Assembly (NCBI GenBank): GCA_031213475.1
Contig: JARUPZ010000010.1
Location: 1,121,001-1,185,000 of the forward strand
Source of the DNA: Nereocystis luetkeana
Taxonomy: Eukaryota; Sar; Phaeophyceae; Laminariales; Laminariaceae
Length of the DNA stretch: 64,000 nt
Direction of reading: 5' to 3'
How positions within the stretch are numbered: position 1 is the first letter of the stretch; every line of letters starts with the position of its first letter. Under the pieces are notes generated by a model. That model made no database searches. It saw only the letters and a list, made by a program, of their open reading frames with translations, and had not been told where the DNA came from. The translations under genes were made by a program, and so were the position numbers. This document shows, piece by piece, positions 11,501 to 24,223 of the stretch.

Positions 11501-14500
11501 TGGTCCTGGAGTGAGGAAGGAGCCTCGTAGGAATACATGGTGTGGCGTACAGCCTTTCCTATCCTGTCTTATCCTGTCGAGAAGCACACGTCTCGTATCC
11601 TCGTCAGTGTATGGAACTATTTTGGTCTGCTTCGTGAGGCCGGCCAAAGCTGTGGCAGCCACCATACATACATTCGAGATGTGACCCGTACTATATATAC
11701 GATGGTGGGGTAATATCCTAATTGCCTTGTATCATTTGTTCTGCCCGAAACGTTTCTAACTACCGGGGGGGGGGTCTTAAAATCACCGAGGAACTCTAAC
11801 CAATACGGCAAGCCTTATCGGTCGAACACCATTTGTGTTTGATATGTTAAAGCGTTCCGTCTATGTCTAGCGAGTCGGGTTACTTCCCACTTTTACTTGT
11901 TGTGGAGGTTAGTGTCGTTGCCAATGTCAGCGTCTGGGTGAGTCGGAGAGCTACTCGGATGAGGAGATTGAAAGCGAACACTGGGTGTACCACCACCATC
12001 GTGGCGGGTGGCATATTTCTCCCTTCGGAAATGGGAAAGATCCCGGCGTAATTCACCACACTCACCGCGGTGAGGGTGTACAGGTCCACCACGTGCACTT
12101 GAGGGTTATCCTTAGCCATCGCCTCAGCCGCAGCGTTCACCTGGAGGGACACTACATCCAAAGCCCCGGCCACTTCGCTGTCGAGGCCCTGCGAAAACGG
12201 CATCAGTCATCATTGACATCGCGGGCAGAGGTTAAAAAGCCAACTGATATAGCTGTCGCTAGGTAGGAATTCGCGCAGGATAACTGTAGCTGTGTCATTA
12301 TCTTGTCTGTGGTCAATACAGGCCGGTCTTTCGGTCGGTCGTTCGAGCTCTTCAGCAGCGTGATTTTATAATTGGAAAACACGCAATCGCTCGCGAACGT
12401 ATGCTAAGAACGTCGTCGTCGAAGATCGTTGAGCGCCTATTGGTGGCAGTCAGTAGGATGATCATGTCTGAGCGGGGCTTCTGAACAACGAGACCGCCGA
12501 AGAAGTGCTCCGCGCAAAGTGGTGAAGTGAAGTACCAATTCTCGAAGACAATTACCCGTCACGAAGTTCGTTTGCCTTCTGACAATGTAGAGATCCGAGT
12601 AGATAGTACGTTGCATACATTATTCAACATATTCGGGAGCGGTTACTAACTTAAGGCATGCGAGTGTAACACCCCTCCAAAAAATAATGGAGGCTGAGCC
12701 AAGATCCACATTTCTTCTCCGAGGGCAGGTACTACACACAGGTGCACTTACGGGAAGGGACCTGGTAGATGGGAGGTTGGCGAGCAAAATCTTCCCGGTC
12801 ACTCCGTGATTAATGAGCCTCGTGATCCCCTCCTGCCAGGCGCCGATGATTTCCTGCGGCGGTATCGGGGCGGGGGGGGGCGGGGGGGGGCATCCGTCCG
12901 CAGTCGGGTCGTCGTACAGTATTGGTGTAGGTAGACTTGAAGCTATCGTGCCACATTCTAATTTATCGCCCTCTAAACCACAGTGCCAAGAAAGGTGCAT
13001 TCTGACGACACAAAGGCGTGGTCAAGTGGGGGTAAAGAGTGAATACATGTGCAGCCTGCATCGATTATCTCGGCCAGTGAGAGGTCGGTCGTGGCTAGGC
13101 TAGGGGCCCAACGACTGATGAATGCTAGGTACTCTCGCTGACTCTAAAGCGCTTCACGGCAAGATTAGGCACACCACACGATAATAGTCCGAAGTAGATA
13201 AGTAGCAATGGGGCGCCATAGACTACTCTCGTACGACAATTCCCACAATACGCATTTTTGAGCTCGAAATGGTGTGTCGGATATAATTAAAAGTCATGCA
13301 GCCATCAGTTTGCCTATACGCGATTTTGTTTTTTTACAGACCGTGGTGCGTACAGGCCATTATTACGAGTCAGTCCGTTCTGCCTGCAGAGGACTGATTA
13401 TATTTTTTCTGTCAGCGGTCTATGCCACTGATTTCGAGAGCTGCACGTCACCGATTTCCAAAACCCAGGATCTTTGCATGCGTGCGACCCCTTCGCTACC
13501 TCGTGGGGACTGTTTGATTGCACGCCCCGCACGCCGTCTTGAGTTTGTTGCGGGTCGCCGTGATGCCGTGATTTTGGTGGCGCGCTGTGAGTGCATCGGG
13601 AGTTCGTATTTTGCTGATGTTTTCGAAAAAAAAATCATGGAACGCATACAGCTTGCTGCAAGCAGGAGACCGACCGCCTTGCCCCCATAGATTTGGTGGG
13701 ACGCACGTAGGGAACGAGCAATTATCGCTCTGGGGGGGGAGGTCAACCGCCCCCATTCCCTTCCGGAGGGCAACGTGTTCTTGCAAAGGGCGCGGCATAC
13801 GGTTGACTGGAGTTCTCCGTTTCAGAGAGTCCAACTATATATGTATCTTTCGGTCTATCTTACTCTTTCCGAAGCTCCGGGCTTCAATCTACAGTAGTAC
13901 GCGCATACCGCCCGCGATGACTGACAGCTGACACAGATGACACATATCTACGCGGCGGGCACCAACTCTCGACCTCTCGGCGGTGCCCTGGGCTTTGGGT
14001 TATACGTGGATGGCCCGAATGCCCTTCACGAGTACAATAATCGCTCGTTCGAGAATGTCGTCACGACCCTCGCGCGGATTTAACGCGCACAGACCATCGA
14101 CTTCAAGTAACTGTGGTATCTGACGGTATAGGGGGTCTGTTGACGAACGACATAGTCAACGTCGGTTCCCGCTGTTGGCAGTGGGCCAGCGCAGGCTGGC
14201 TTCCTCCTCTCTCCGTGCTGCAAGCCCATTAACATGCTTACGGATGCGTTGATGGCATAGGCCCGAGCAGTAGCTAGACCAACAAAACAGGGGGTATTCC
14301 CTACGGTTTCTGCTTGATTGTCACACACCTGGTACCTGGTATGCAGCATATATACATGTCATTTGTCTGCCTGGTTCACCGTCTACGTATGGATAGAGGC
14401 ATTTACAGCCCTTCAGAACTGCGCTCATTTTGTTTTCCAGCCCAATCATCTGGCCATAGTGTAGAATCATTTTTGCGGTATTACATAGTACATATATGCC

Positions 14501-17500
14501 GTAGTACGTAGTAGTGTTGTAGTTATACATGGTAGTACATAGTATTACATAGTAGTCCGTACACACTGTAGTAACATATAGTAATCATACCGCATGATGG
14601 ACCCGAAAATCAAGTGTCCCCCTACGGTACGTTCACACACTCCGCTTGGTCCTGATTAGTACGTGGTACTATGCTCCCTCGTACGAAACGTTCTTGTGGT
14701 TGTGTGTTGGGCCACAAGACGCACGTACGAGGTTCAGGCCGATTCGAATCGTGAGCACTACCGTAGAGCCGCCTCACCCTGATCACGGGCTCGAAATTAA
14801 TTTTCGGGGACCCATCCTCGATCTTGAAAACGTTTTCAAACGCGACCGGGTCCCCGTAGTCGGCCCCTCCCATGTTGTAGCGAGACACCGCATTAAGCAA
14901 CCCGTCCAGGTCGTTGTTGCCCATGGCGATGATGTGTGTGTAATCTTTGCACAGAATGCGAGGTGGGAGAATATGGCGGAGGAGTGGGCAATCAGAAGCA
15001 CACGAGTGCGGGTTGTGTTGTCCATGTTTAGAGCTTCCACCAAAGATAGCGACATATTAAGTCAAGGGCGTGTACAGGATATCTCGACGACAATATTCTT
15101 CGATCAATTCTGCTTTTTAGTGATGCTTGTACTGGTGGTGTACGTGGGCAAGGGGTGTAGAACAAGTTACCTATAGGCGGTGTCGTGCTCTATCTTTCCC
15201 CCCACATCAAGCTGACAATCATTTTTGTTTTTGCCTTCCGGTTCATGGTCTTCGCCCTCCTTTTTTTTATTCCCCTCCTACTATTAATAGTAGTCGTAAA
15301 TCAGATCCGGGTTCACATGGCAGGCTCACCTCCCACTACGGTTCGTGCCTTCAGTGACATTTTTATCGCGAGAACACGTCAGCCCTTTGTTTCTCACTCA
15401 ACGCTCGAAACAACCCCCGACAATAGTTCAATTATACTGCTGTTGATTAGCTCATAAAACGTCGGAATATGTAGAAACGATGACGAGCATAATGGGCGGA
15501 CATACGCCTGTTGCTGATTAGGTTCACCGTCAAAATATGTCATTGTTCATCGTGTACGTTTGAGTTTCCCTACCCCAGAAAAATAGTTTTTCCCCGGTAG
15601 CGTTTTATCCCAAAGGCGTGGTTCCATTTGAATCGGCCGTTCAATCTACGCCTCAGCGTTTCCAGCAGGAAATGCCACAAAAGACAACCAGAAAAATAAG
15701 TATTTTTCGTTGCGCCCATTTCCTTGATGAGACACTCGTACCGTACTTGAAATTACATGGGGCACGATAGTCTGGTGTGCGTTTTGCAGTTAGTTCTTAA
15801 AGGTTGACCTCTTACATTCCAACTTCGTATACATGCACCAGAACATATCTGCGCGGTTAGTGAGCGTCGACTATGACACGAGACATCTTCGAAGAGTGGG
15901 GCTTACCGAGCGTCAAGTCCGTAAAGTAGAGGATGTCATGGCAGTACCGGGTGATCTGCTCTTCTAGAGTCTGCGGAGACATCGGGAGGAAACAGCCACA
16001 TCGACGATAACAGAGGATGCGGGTCAACGGCAAGAGGGGTAATTGCCTTCAGACGCCCGTGAGAACGCAAATCACAGGGGACGGGGGCCTAATATAGAGG
16101 CGCCTGTATTCAAGATCAAGTACGAACGCCAAGCACAGGGTCTGGGCATCGAACGAGAGGGCATCCTTACATTCATGAACCTGTAAACACGGTAAGCACA
16201 GTGGATGGGGGACGAAGACAGAGGGGCATCAAAGACAAGGGTGTGCGGCCAAGCCCAAGGTGTGACGATCTTGACTCCCTTAGTAAACAATGCAATGGAC
16301 GAGGCCTCAACAAACTCAACACTTGGTTTTCGTACGTACCTTGGATGACCGGGAAATGTGCATGATATTAGTTCCCAAAATATTTTTTTTTTCAGCCTGC
16401 AGTCTTGCGACGCTGTCGAGAAGAGATGTATGCATACCTAACTCAAGGAAGCATTGTGCGCCATATCCTGGAGGTCATACGTCCCCTTCCCGGCAAGATG
16501 ATCCCTTAGGTAAAGCATGCCATACGTATGGAGAGCTAAGTAAGTGGTACATCTGCCTTGAAAAATCTAGGCATTAAAACGGCGAGGAAGCACGTTGAAC
16601 GCGCTGCGATTATAGCGGTCGATGCGTGCTACGATGGGGGTACACCTTTCGGGCCATAATATTTTAGACCGACCGTGCTCTTCAACCCAACATCCCTGGA
16701 AGACCAGTATTATTAGGGGTGAGTGGTATTTTCCGTACAATACCTAGGTTTTAACTCTGGTCAAGGGGTTGCCTTTCATTTTTCCCACAAAAAACGTGGG
16801 ATGATGCATACCGTTTGTCAATTGAGGAGCATGGAAATGTTTTGGTGTCAACGCTACCGTAACGCGCGTTTTCGAAACACGTCGGATTGACTTCCACGGA
16901 AGTTGAGTGCGCAAGCTTCCATAAAAAATCTGCCTCCATGGAATATTCCTCCAATGCCCCTACTGCCCTGCTCCCGCTTGACGCCTAGGCCCCGTAGTGG
17001 GCCCTTCCCATCTACCACCTTGCTCCCACCCACGGGGTGCATACATAAACGCAGTCCTCCGCTCGATCCGTTGGCGCCCCACGGGTCAACCTCATCCCAG
17101 GAACCATGGAAGCAAACATATTTCCATCAAAGGTTTGCTCTTTAAAAAAGTAGTTCCATGGAGGTAAAAACACTTCCATGGAAGAAAATAATTTTCTCTG
17201 GGAAGTCACGAAGTCTTTGAAAAGCAGGTGGAACTAATGGCAGTCGGTGGACTCTTGTGAAAATTAATGGCAGATATATTCCAACGGACGTGGTAATTCT
17301 GTAGAACCTTCAGTTGGTGGGAGTTTGCACGTACTTCCATGGAGGTATATTTTCGTTTCACGGAAGAAACTTCCTTGGAATTCAAACAACCAGCATTGAA
17401 GCAAAATCAGGCCTTCGTGGAGGCGAAGTTCCTTCGTTGGTAGCACGCGGTAGCACGCGGTAACTTTCATGGACGTATCGAGAATGGAAATTATGTGGTG

Positions 17501-20500
17501 GAATCCGCCGCCTCGATGCTGCTTGAGTGGTGCAACACCAAAAACTGCGAACATGCGTGCTACCGTACGGGTGTAGTACCTATTGCTCATACTGTCGCTG
17601 GGACCGACGGTGTTTCCCAACTGACGGACTATCTAAATAAGGCGTGATCCTTGCAAGAGATTGCTTACCATGTGTTTTTCCACCGTAACTTTTCGTTGTA
17701 GACCTACAGTAGGCCTTGCGATTGCTCATCGGATAGAGCGTGCGCTTTTCCTTCGAGTCCGGTTTTGGGGGGCACCTAGGGAGACGGAGCTCCTCCGGTG
17801 ACGATCCTAAAACGAAAACGCCAGGTGCACCCCTACCGTGCGAGTAACATGTGTCAGGACAAAAGAAAATATGGTCTGTCTCAGGTGTTTTACTAATAAT
17901 AGTTGAATGGGCTTACCCCCGTCGGAAAGTCTTCCCCTTCGCCAGTGTACCCCGTGCACCTCTCGCGAGAGCGAAACGCCTCCGTGGCAGAGCCCGAGGT
18001 GGTCGCGAAGTTCAGGACCTGCTCCATTGCATCGCCACATCGAGACCCGATGAAACATCAGCGATATCAATGAAATGGGGAGGAAACAACAATAGCCTAT
18101 TCCACCACACCAGAGATGCTCGGTGGCACAATTATTTACGGAGACAGCATCCGTAGTAATTTACCACATCAGACATGTATGTCGAGTATATGATGAGCAC
18201 AACGGGTACGTACATATGTTTAAATTCCACGATATCAGACCAAGCAGAGGACCCTGTGAGCTGGTCGTGAAGTTCAGCACCTATTCCACCGCATCGTCAT
18301 GTACACATTACCACATCCGATTTCGTGTAATAATGTCGCAGGCACCACGAAATAGCAACAGTTATGTACGTAGCACAGGGAGGGAAAAAAGAGCACTTGA
18401 TCGACAGGCTAAGTCGGATTCCAGGAAAATACACACAGCAGCAGCCGTAGCAGGCCTGCGAAACCATACAGATGGGCTCATACAGAAGAACAGCAACAAC
18501 AACAGCCACAACAACAACAGCATCTATCTGCAAGAACGACATTTTCTTAAGAGGCTTGAACAATTGCAACGAAAATCGCTGCTTGCGAAAAGCGGGCATC
18601 ACAGACTGCGGCAGAAAAGTGCAAGATAATTCACGAAGGACGAACCGGGGGGGTTAGCAGGGGCCTGTACTTATGGGGTGCATGACAGTAGTAGCATGAC
18701 CATAGATAATTGCATCCCTAAAAAGCCGGGACGGGGGACTATCAGCAACAAGTACTCGGCAGCAAGAAACGGAAAGAGGCAGCCCGCGGGAGGTGGGGGG
18801 AGGGGGGGTCAGACTTTCCGTGAAACCTTTCCCGCCCGACTACATCATCATCGTCTTTCATGCGCGCTTCTCGAGCATTTTGTGACCGCCGAGTACCACA
18901 CGGTGCTTGATCTGGGAGACCAGGAGGAGGCAGTCTTGGACAGGGGTACGTACTACTGTAGCACGTTTCGGGCAAACCCGCTCTGATCGCTACAGGCTTT
19001 CGCGATTGAAGAACTACCCGGAATTGCAGAACTGAAAGTGAATGGCGATAGCGAGGGAGGGGGTGATGCCGCTGTGGCCGCCGCTCACCTCCGGCACGTT
19101 GAGCCAGGTTGGCCACACTTTCCCGTTGGTAGCGGACCCAGGGGCAGGGAGATACGCGTCGAACTTTGCCTGATGACGACACAAACACAAAACGGTCGTA
19201 GAATTTGTTGGTTGAGCCAGCATTGCTTTCTGTCATTTTTGTTCAATACGATCTTGCACAAAACTCTCGCTCCCCCGCTGAACCTCTGGAGGCAAGGGCT
19301 AGTGCAGCTCCCGCCCAGGCAATCCAAGACGCCACATGACGATGTCGGCAGCGGAAGTGATCGAGCATCGGCGGGTGTCCGAAGAACCCGAACTATCGAA
19401 ATATCAGAAACATGAACGTGTGCTGCGTTATTGGGGTATTGTAGCCAGCAACAAGTTTTGTTAATGAGGCTCCTCACTAGAGGACCTCTTGATGAGCGAG
19501 AAACTGATTTTGAGGAAAAGAAAACGACGTTCGAACTCCAGGAACTTGGAATGAATTCCTGAGTTGAGGAACTCTGTCGGTCATAAATCGTTTACCCTCG
19601 TACCAGGTACAATGAAAAAAATCACAGCAGCAGCAACAATAATAGAGGCGGAGGCAGCAGCAGCAGGTGGGTTGCCCTCTACTTCTGTGCCCCAGCAATG
19701 CTGATTTAAACGGCTCGTCCTCGCAGAAAATGCTACTACTGTGCGGCGGCAGTAATAAAGCAGCGTGACTTCGATTGGGAGGTAATGGGTACCCACGTGT
19801 CGTGTCTTCCATAGTGCTGGAGCATCGCCGACGTATGGCAAGGGTGGGGTGGAGTTGGATCTTACGAGTAGGTACGACTAAAAGTGTTTCGTTCCGGCAG
19901 CTCCGAAATATTATGTTCTTCGCGTTTTCCGAATCAAGATCATCAATTTGCAAGGCAGCACCTACATAGGAGTATTCCATTCAACAAAGGAAGCCTGGCG
20001 GGGACTCCTGCGGGCGACAAAGAGAAGCACCCGTCTAGCTAGAGGACTACGTCGATATTGTGCATCTACCCAATAACGCACGCAAGGCGATACACCCCCG
20101 GGATGGTATTTGTTACCCCAGTATATGTCGGGGGAGCCCATACATCGCAACAGCTCATACGACGCACATCATGGTTTTCGAAATATCCCGGCGAAGATCT
20201 CTCCGTACGCGCATCGCCCGTGCTTTTGGATCCTCCCCGGTGTCGACGAAACTAGTTCGAAAGGCGTTCGACGGGGTGGGTCATCTTATCGTCCGTATGA
20301 TACGCTCATACCTCATCGTATATTTGTTCGATATCAGCGGGAAAGCGGAGGGAGGGAGGACCCCGAGAGTCATCACCCACTCACCTGACAGTCGGGTGCT
20401 TCGAACAACATTTCCCACGGCAATGGACCAATGTAGTCAAAGTCGAAGCTCGCCGGGGCATCGAACCTCCTGCCCGCGTCGGAGCTAGAGTCTCCAAAGA

Positions 20501-21017
20501 CGACCATCTGTGGAGGAGGAGGGGTCAAATACACAAGGAGCCGCGAGGGGAGTCAGTTGGATCGTCGAAGCCACTATTATGCAGTACTGCACACGTTTGT
20601 GCTTTTGCCCCGGCACCCCTCAGGCAGGGCTCAAGTTGGACAACCTTAGCTATAGCTGGCAGTAACTACTCCTGTGACTGCTTCGGTCGACACTTCCCCA
20701 CCCCCTCCCATACAGGACCCTCGAGTGCTACATTTGGGTCAACTCTATCCGAACATGTACCGCATGGCGGCTGCTGTAGTAATGGCGGCCGCGAGGGTGA
20801 ATACGGGACTATTTCTGTACCGTACGAAACAGCGCTGTATGTGTCCACGTGCCACTAAGGCGACCCCTACTGTTTCTAGCAAGGTCTAAGCGACACGGTA
20901 CGATACCTTGGGATTGCGGTGCCGCTTGTAGTGCAGTGGCTGTACCCGTGACCACGGTTCTTCAGACGTGGCGGACACAACGCCAATAAACAAGCCAAAT
21001 ACCACCACCAACGCCAT
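8542..21017 (-). CDS. Gene A: secreted GDSL/SGNH-type esterase-lipase, ten exons
   Basis: A serine hydrolase of the GDSL family, expected to cleave ester bonds of lipids or acylated glycans; the substrate is unknown. Exons, high to low: 20907-21017, 20385-20507, 19089-19169, 17917-18018, 15907-15970, 14778-14944, 12752-12853, 12066-12188, 10348-10476, 8542-8823. They give 1284 bp, 427 residues and stop TGA, with all introns GT-AG. Exon 1 is a signal peptide (start MALVVVFGLF). Exon 2 holds block I, VVFGDSSSDAGRRF, with the catalytic Ser. Exon 3 has NGKVWPTWL, and exon 4 block II, NFATTSGSAT. Exon 6 opens with block III, GNND. Exon 10 has a Cys-rich run and FWDTRH, supplying the Asp and His. 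The length suits plant-type GDSL enzymes. The frame was assembled by comparison with gene F, and intron phases agree throughout. The acceptor of exon 4 is weak. Confidence 0.87.
8926..9189 (-). CDS. Unrecognised protein-like ORF in intron 9 of gene A (87 aa)
   Basis: I do not recognise this frame. It lies within the last intron of gene A on the same strand. The composition is protein-like, rich in Tyr, Asn, Lys and Phe, with KNYINWF-like and DFSWAKEPD-like stretches (written loosely) and none of the Cys/Arg/Ser bias of chance frames nearby. The open frame continues upstream of the first Met as a Thr/Pro-rich stretch, so the Met may not be a true start. It may be an exon, a nested gene or the relic of an inserted element. 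If it comes from a virus it should be regarded as a fossil. Confidence 0.25.
   Translation of the reverse strand: MPCKCTKRLPKQNYINWFIKHIPYLEGESMISQYTYVRNNLTSPSQTLSDADFSWAKEPDQAELFWPQSATRFTKRLSHSYIDLKFT
9327..9713 (-). CDS. Unrecognised ORF with one hydrophobic segment, intron 9 of gene A (128 aa)
   Basis: Residues about 17-31 form a membrane-spanning segment (FRLLILLILLFIATM), followed by a basic and polar region with RSDEEQRDLQRRP and a Pro/Ala-rich tail. That fits a small signal-anchored membrane protein, but no family is recognised. An overlapping plus-strand frame (9218-9574) also has a hydrophobic stretch, so strand choice is not secure. It sits between two other protein-like frames on the same strand, which is the main reason for listing it. 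Confidence 0.25.
   Translation of the reverse strand: MVPSFDSIVFNSCVSFRLLILLILLFIATMMCSRSDEEQRDLQRRPLIYNPRRNKKNYLGRREEGNVYVRGVESSYGPPSAASEIPLVAPSMDAAPRPNVFFFLKQYTQHGKKRSKILQIVHILRISL
9780..10067 (-). CDS. Unrecognised ORF, intron 9 of gene A (95 aa)
   Basis: The C-terminal half looks like real protein: an acidic/basic stretch (DIYTERDEIRIAGDP), then CDTCPSANPC, then a Tyr/Leu-rich end finishing ELPYQY. The CxxCxxxxxC spacing loosely recalls the cysteine run of the host exon 10 but does not align with it. It is the first of three such frames in a row on the minus strand. I cannot name it. Confidence 0.25.
   Translation of the reverse strand: MQGAFLLFSWPPHNILHCRSDWYTVVWLFTRRRPFLSASSTDIYTERDEIRIAGDPRLLWNCDTCPSANPCFENAQYIRSLGSFVDLQAELPYQY
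11085..11180. repeat. Dispersed repeat, GCAGCTCACCCTTCATG family, copy 1
   Basis: Related sequence (GCAGCTCACCCT, then a CACCTC motif, then TGGTGCAAGC or a CTTGCTC-like word) recurs at about 27530-27615 and 55463-55550. The three copies are about 90 bp. They lie in intron 8 of gene A, intron 3 of gene C and the flank beyond gene F. No coding function is evident. Confidence 0.5.
16880..17480. repeat. CTTCCATGGAAG palindromic repeat island in intron 4 of gene A
   Basis: The 12-bp palindrome CTTCCATGGAAG and one- or two-base variants occur about ten times in 600 bp, separated by 10-60 bases. The same family fills intron 4 of gene C (28540-30440), the paralogous intron. Confidence 0.75.
17712..17775 (+). 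other. tRNA-like fragment, not a working tRNA
   Basis: The bases GCTCATCGGATAGAGC form a good D-arm and TTCGAGTCC resembles a T-loop. The spacing between them is about 15 bases too short, there is no anticodon arm, and the acceptor ends do not pair. It may be a tRNA-derived relic or chance. Confidence 0.2.
18246..18302 (-). pseudogene. Partial duplicate of exon 4 of gene A
   Basis: About 230 bp upstream of the real exon 4 (17917-18018), in intron 3, a second sequence on the same strand begins after GTGGAATAG and encodes VLNFTTSS, matching VLNFATTS at the start of exon 4. The intron bases just before it (GATGCGGTGGAA) also match those before exon 4 of genes A and C. Similarity is lost after about 35 coding bases. 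It looks like an old, incomplete tandem exon duplication. Confidence 0.5.
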
Positions 21018-21931
21018 GTTCTCCAATCGGGCCCAGCGATACAGCAGCAGAAGCAGCACAGCCGCAGTTCCAATTCCAGCACCAGCAGCTGCTCTATATA
21101 GGTAGACGGCACGAGCGTTTTTAGCGGTCTTCGACTGAAGGTTGGTGGTTTGTGGTAAGAATGGGTAGACTACACAACAGCAGTACCCGCAAGCACGAGC
21201 GCTTCGGAATTTATACGGGATTTCCCTTTCTTTCTTTATTTCGTTCATTTTTGTTCGTTGGGTTTTTTCTCTCTTTTTCTTCCTTTCCATCTTTTCTTTT
21301 GTTTTCTCACACCACATATTGGCGTCCTATGTCACTCGCTGCGAACTTGGCGAAGCAGAGAGCTCCATGCAGAAGAGCTACTGTGACCTCAACTTATCCC
21401 CCGACCGGTATACGTAGAACATCTTCCTCTAAACAGAATACTCTTCTTACAGCGTAGGGCGATAGCGTAAATAAAGTATGGGAGAAGCGTGGAAATATAT
21501 GTGAAGCTTGAGGATTCGAGTCCGGGGTCCGGGGTCCGGTATTTCGATGTTTGATTACGCCGCATGATGGTCTGCAAAAAGAAAATCAACCAATCAGCTA
21601 ATCAACCGCAATCCGATCAAGCCGCAGCATGTCTCTGTGTGTGTGACCGCGCAGCGAGAGAAAAGTCTAAACGAACCACCACCACCTCAACCACCACCAC
21701 GCGACGCACACAGGACAGCGCTTCCCACTCCTTCTCACTCAAAACACACTACAGCACCTCCCATATATCTTCCTACAGTGTACCGAGCTTACTTTCGCGC
21801 AGGTTCTTCTCGTTTTTCTTGCGGTAATTTTTTGGGGCCAGCTCTCTCGTTCTCGTTGGTTCGGTGTTACAGGTTATCGCCACACCTTCAGCGTAAACGC
21901 TACGCCCGACAAGTACCGCTCGCTACGATAG
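21018..21931. promoter_or_regulatory. Shared upstream region of divergent genes A and C
   Basis: About 0.9 kb separates the start codon of gene A from the first exon block of gene C. A TATA-like word CTATATAG lies at 21094-21101, roughly 80 bp upstream of the gene A ATG, in a suitable place for a core promoter. A strongly T-rich tract covers 21215-21310, and a CCATATATC word lies near 21763 on the side of gene C. No transcription start can be proven from sequence alone. Confidence 0.35.
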
Positions 21932-24223
21932 CCGCAGCTTCTGCTGCTGCTGCCGTTTCTGCCGCGGTATCGCTTAGCCGGAGCGGGGGGGATTGCTTTA
22001 TTGGTGGCAGTCAGCTTGTTTTTCGGTGTCGCCTCTGCCTATTCCGAAAGACCGGCACCGGAGCGGCCAGCATACTACAAGAAATGGCGCGACGAACCGA
22101 AGGTACGATCGTGCAGTGACTGGTAGCTGCGTATAATAGCTGTGTCTAGACGATATTTGATTTCGCGTACAGTACCAGGTTTGCTTTCTATTATACTAAC
22201 CCCCAGATTTTAGCACTCTACGTACACGTTCGTGGATACCAGGACGTTCGTACTGTCCCCTGGTCCTATAAGTCCTACCAGTAGTAGTGTGGGAGATAGC
22301 AGTACATACGCGTGCTCTTACAAAGTAGTACCAGGTATAGCAGACCTACTATAGGGTTCTGACCTGTGCAAAGTTGGTAATGTTTCAACCCAGCTCGTAC
22401 CATACACTACAGTAGTTCGTGCCGTAGACAGTACTATCCAGTTATGACTGTAGTTATACGGTAGTTATACACACCAGTAGTAGTAGCTGTTGACGGCGTG
22501 TGGGTGTCCTATCCCCTTTGCGTATATTAACGCGTCTTCCACGTCTACAGCAGTACCCGTACTCACCCTTCCTTATAATCTGGGGTTACACCGAGGCAAA
22601 CTCACGCGTAAGCAATACGAGCTCCGACGATCCAACCCTTGTTTCCTCAGATGGTGGTTTTCGGCGACTCTACCTCCGATGTGGGAAGGAGGTTCAACGC
22701 ACCGGCGAGTTTCGACTTCGACGACATTGGTCCCTTTCCGTTCAAAAAGTTGTTTGAAGCACTCGACAGTGATGTGAATGAGAGGCGAGTCTCGGTGTCC
22801 TCCTAGCGAGTGGCCGTCGCCAATTACTTATCTCGTGTACGAACAAGAGTGCGTGTGTCGATCGCTGCTGCGGCTTGTACTTGTGTGTGGCCATTGGTTG
22901 TCACAATGCCTACGACGTACCAGGTACCTGGTACAACGACGTATCAAGTACATACGTGGTACCTGGTACCTACTTTGAGCTGTGTGCGCTTGCCCTCTGA
23001 ACCTTGCAGGAAGACACCTGCTGAGCACCGCTTTAGCAGTAGTAGAGGTCCTGTCGCACAGTGCAGTACTGTATATTCGTATCTTATACAAGGTACTGGT
23101 AGCCCATGGGCTGGACGGAGTCATCCCCTAGTCGGGGGCATGCTGTATCATTGGTACCTGTGCAGTAGCCTCCTCCTTTTTTTCTATGATAACTTGTGGA
23201 GACAGACCATTTCGGGAGCTACCGGTACTCTACTTTATTTAGCACCCAAGAGCCAGCCGAACCTTCATCCCATGACGTAGCGCGTTGTCCCGGAGTAGAC
23301 GGTCAAACACCATGCCTTGAACTCACACCATGGGTACATCTCACCATCCTATGGTAGTGGCACACGCGTTCCACTGCTGCTGTATGCCACCTACTGTACG
23401 TACAGTAGTGTCTGGTACAGCATTTTCGCGTCGGTTCCAGTGCAGACAAAGCACAATCTCATACGAGTATGAGCTACCTTGTAATCGATACAGATCGGGT
23501 ATCATACCGCAAACAGTGGTCCGTAGTCTACATACAGCATGCACCCGCCTTGTAGAGGGCGACCCGACCTGCTGATTAATATGCTACCAATTCGGCCGGA
23601 AATATAAGACCCTACGAGTGCCAACGGGGAACGAAGTATCAATCTAAGGTTTGAATTTCGAAGATACCCTCCAAAAATATTCAGAACACGGCGAAAACAA
23701 AAAATGAAAACTTTTGGCAAAAAAGCCCGAAATAAGCAAATCTGGGACCGACGTTGGGCCAACATCGGCTCGAAAAAAACTCAGGCCGATGTTTGGTTGG
23801 AAGCGGCGAGATTCCGAGTCCTTGGCCGCCGGCTGAGTCGATTCTGAGATCGAGCGTCGATCGTCGCACGAGCTTTTTTTTTTTTAGCGTGTTGACAGTC
23901 TGCAACGGAAAAAAAAAACAAAATACGCCTCCTGCACCCGTTAGGGGGGGAAAAAAGAGGAAATCACACGTTTTTCTCGTTTTTTCCACAGCGACGGTAC
24001 GAGGAAATGTTCGGCTGTTCTTTGAAAGCAATAGCTTTCCATAAAACGTGTGGACTTCGCGTTTCCATTGACATAGGTATACTATATTATAGAGACGTTT
24101 TATTTTCATTTCAGGTCCATTATATCAGAGGTCAACCCCGATCAGAGTGGTATCGGGTATGCGATAGGTTATAGAGCAGGTAATTGTTCAGGCATCAACA
24201 TAATAAGAGGTATAGTGTTGGGT

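Noticed and set aside
13274-13931. Overlapping frames of 112-138 residues on both strands
   Set aside because: They lie inside intron 6 of gene A, overlap each other on opposite strands and have random composition.
14646-15176. 176-residue plus-strand frame
   Set aside because: It runs antisense through exon 6 of gene A, whose minus-strand reading matches exon 6 of gene F in frame and splice sites.
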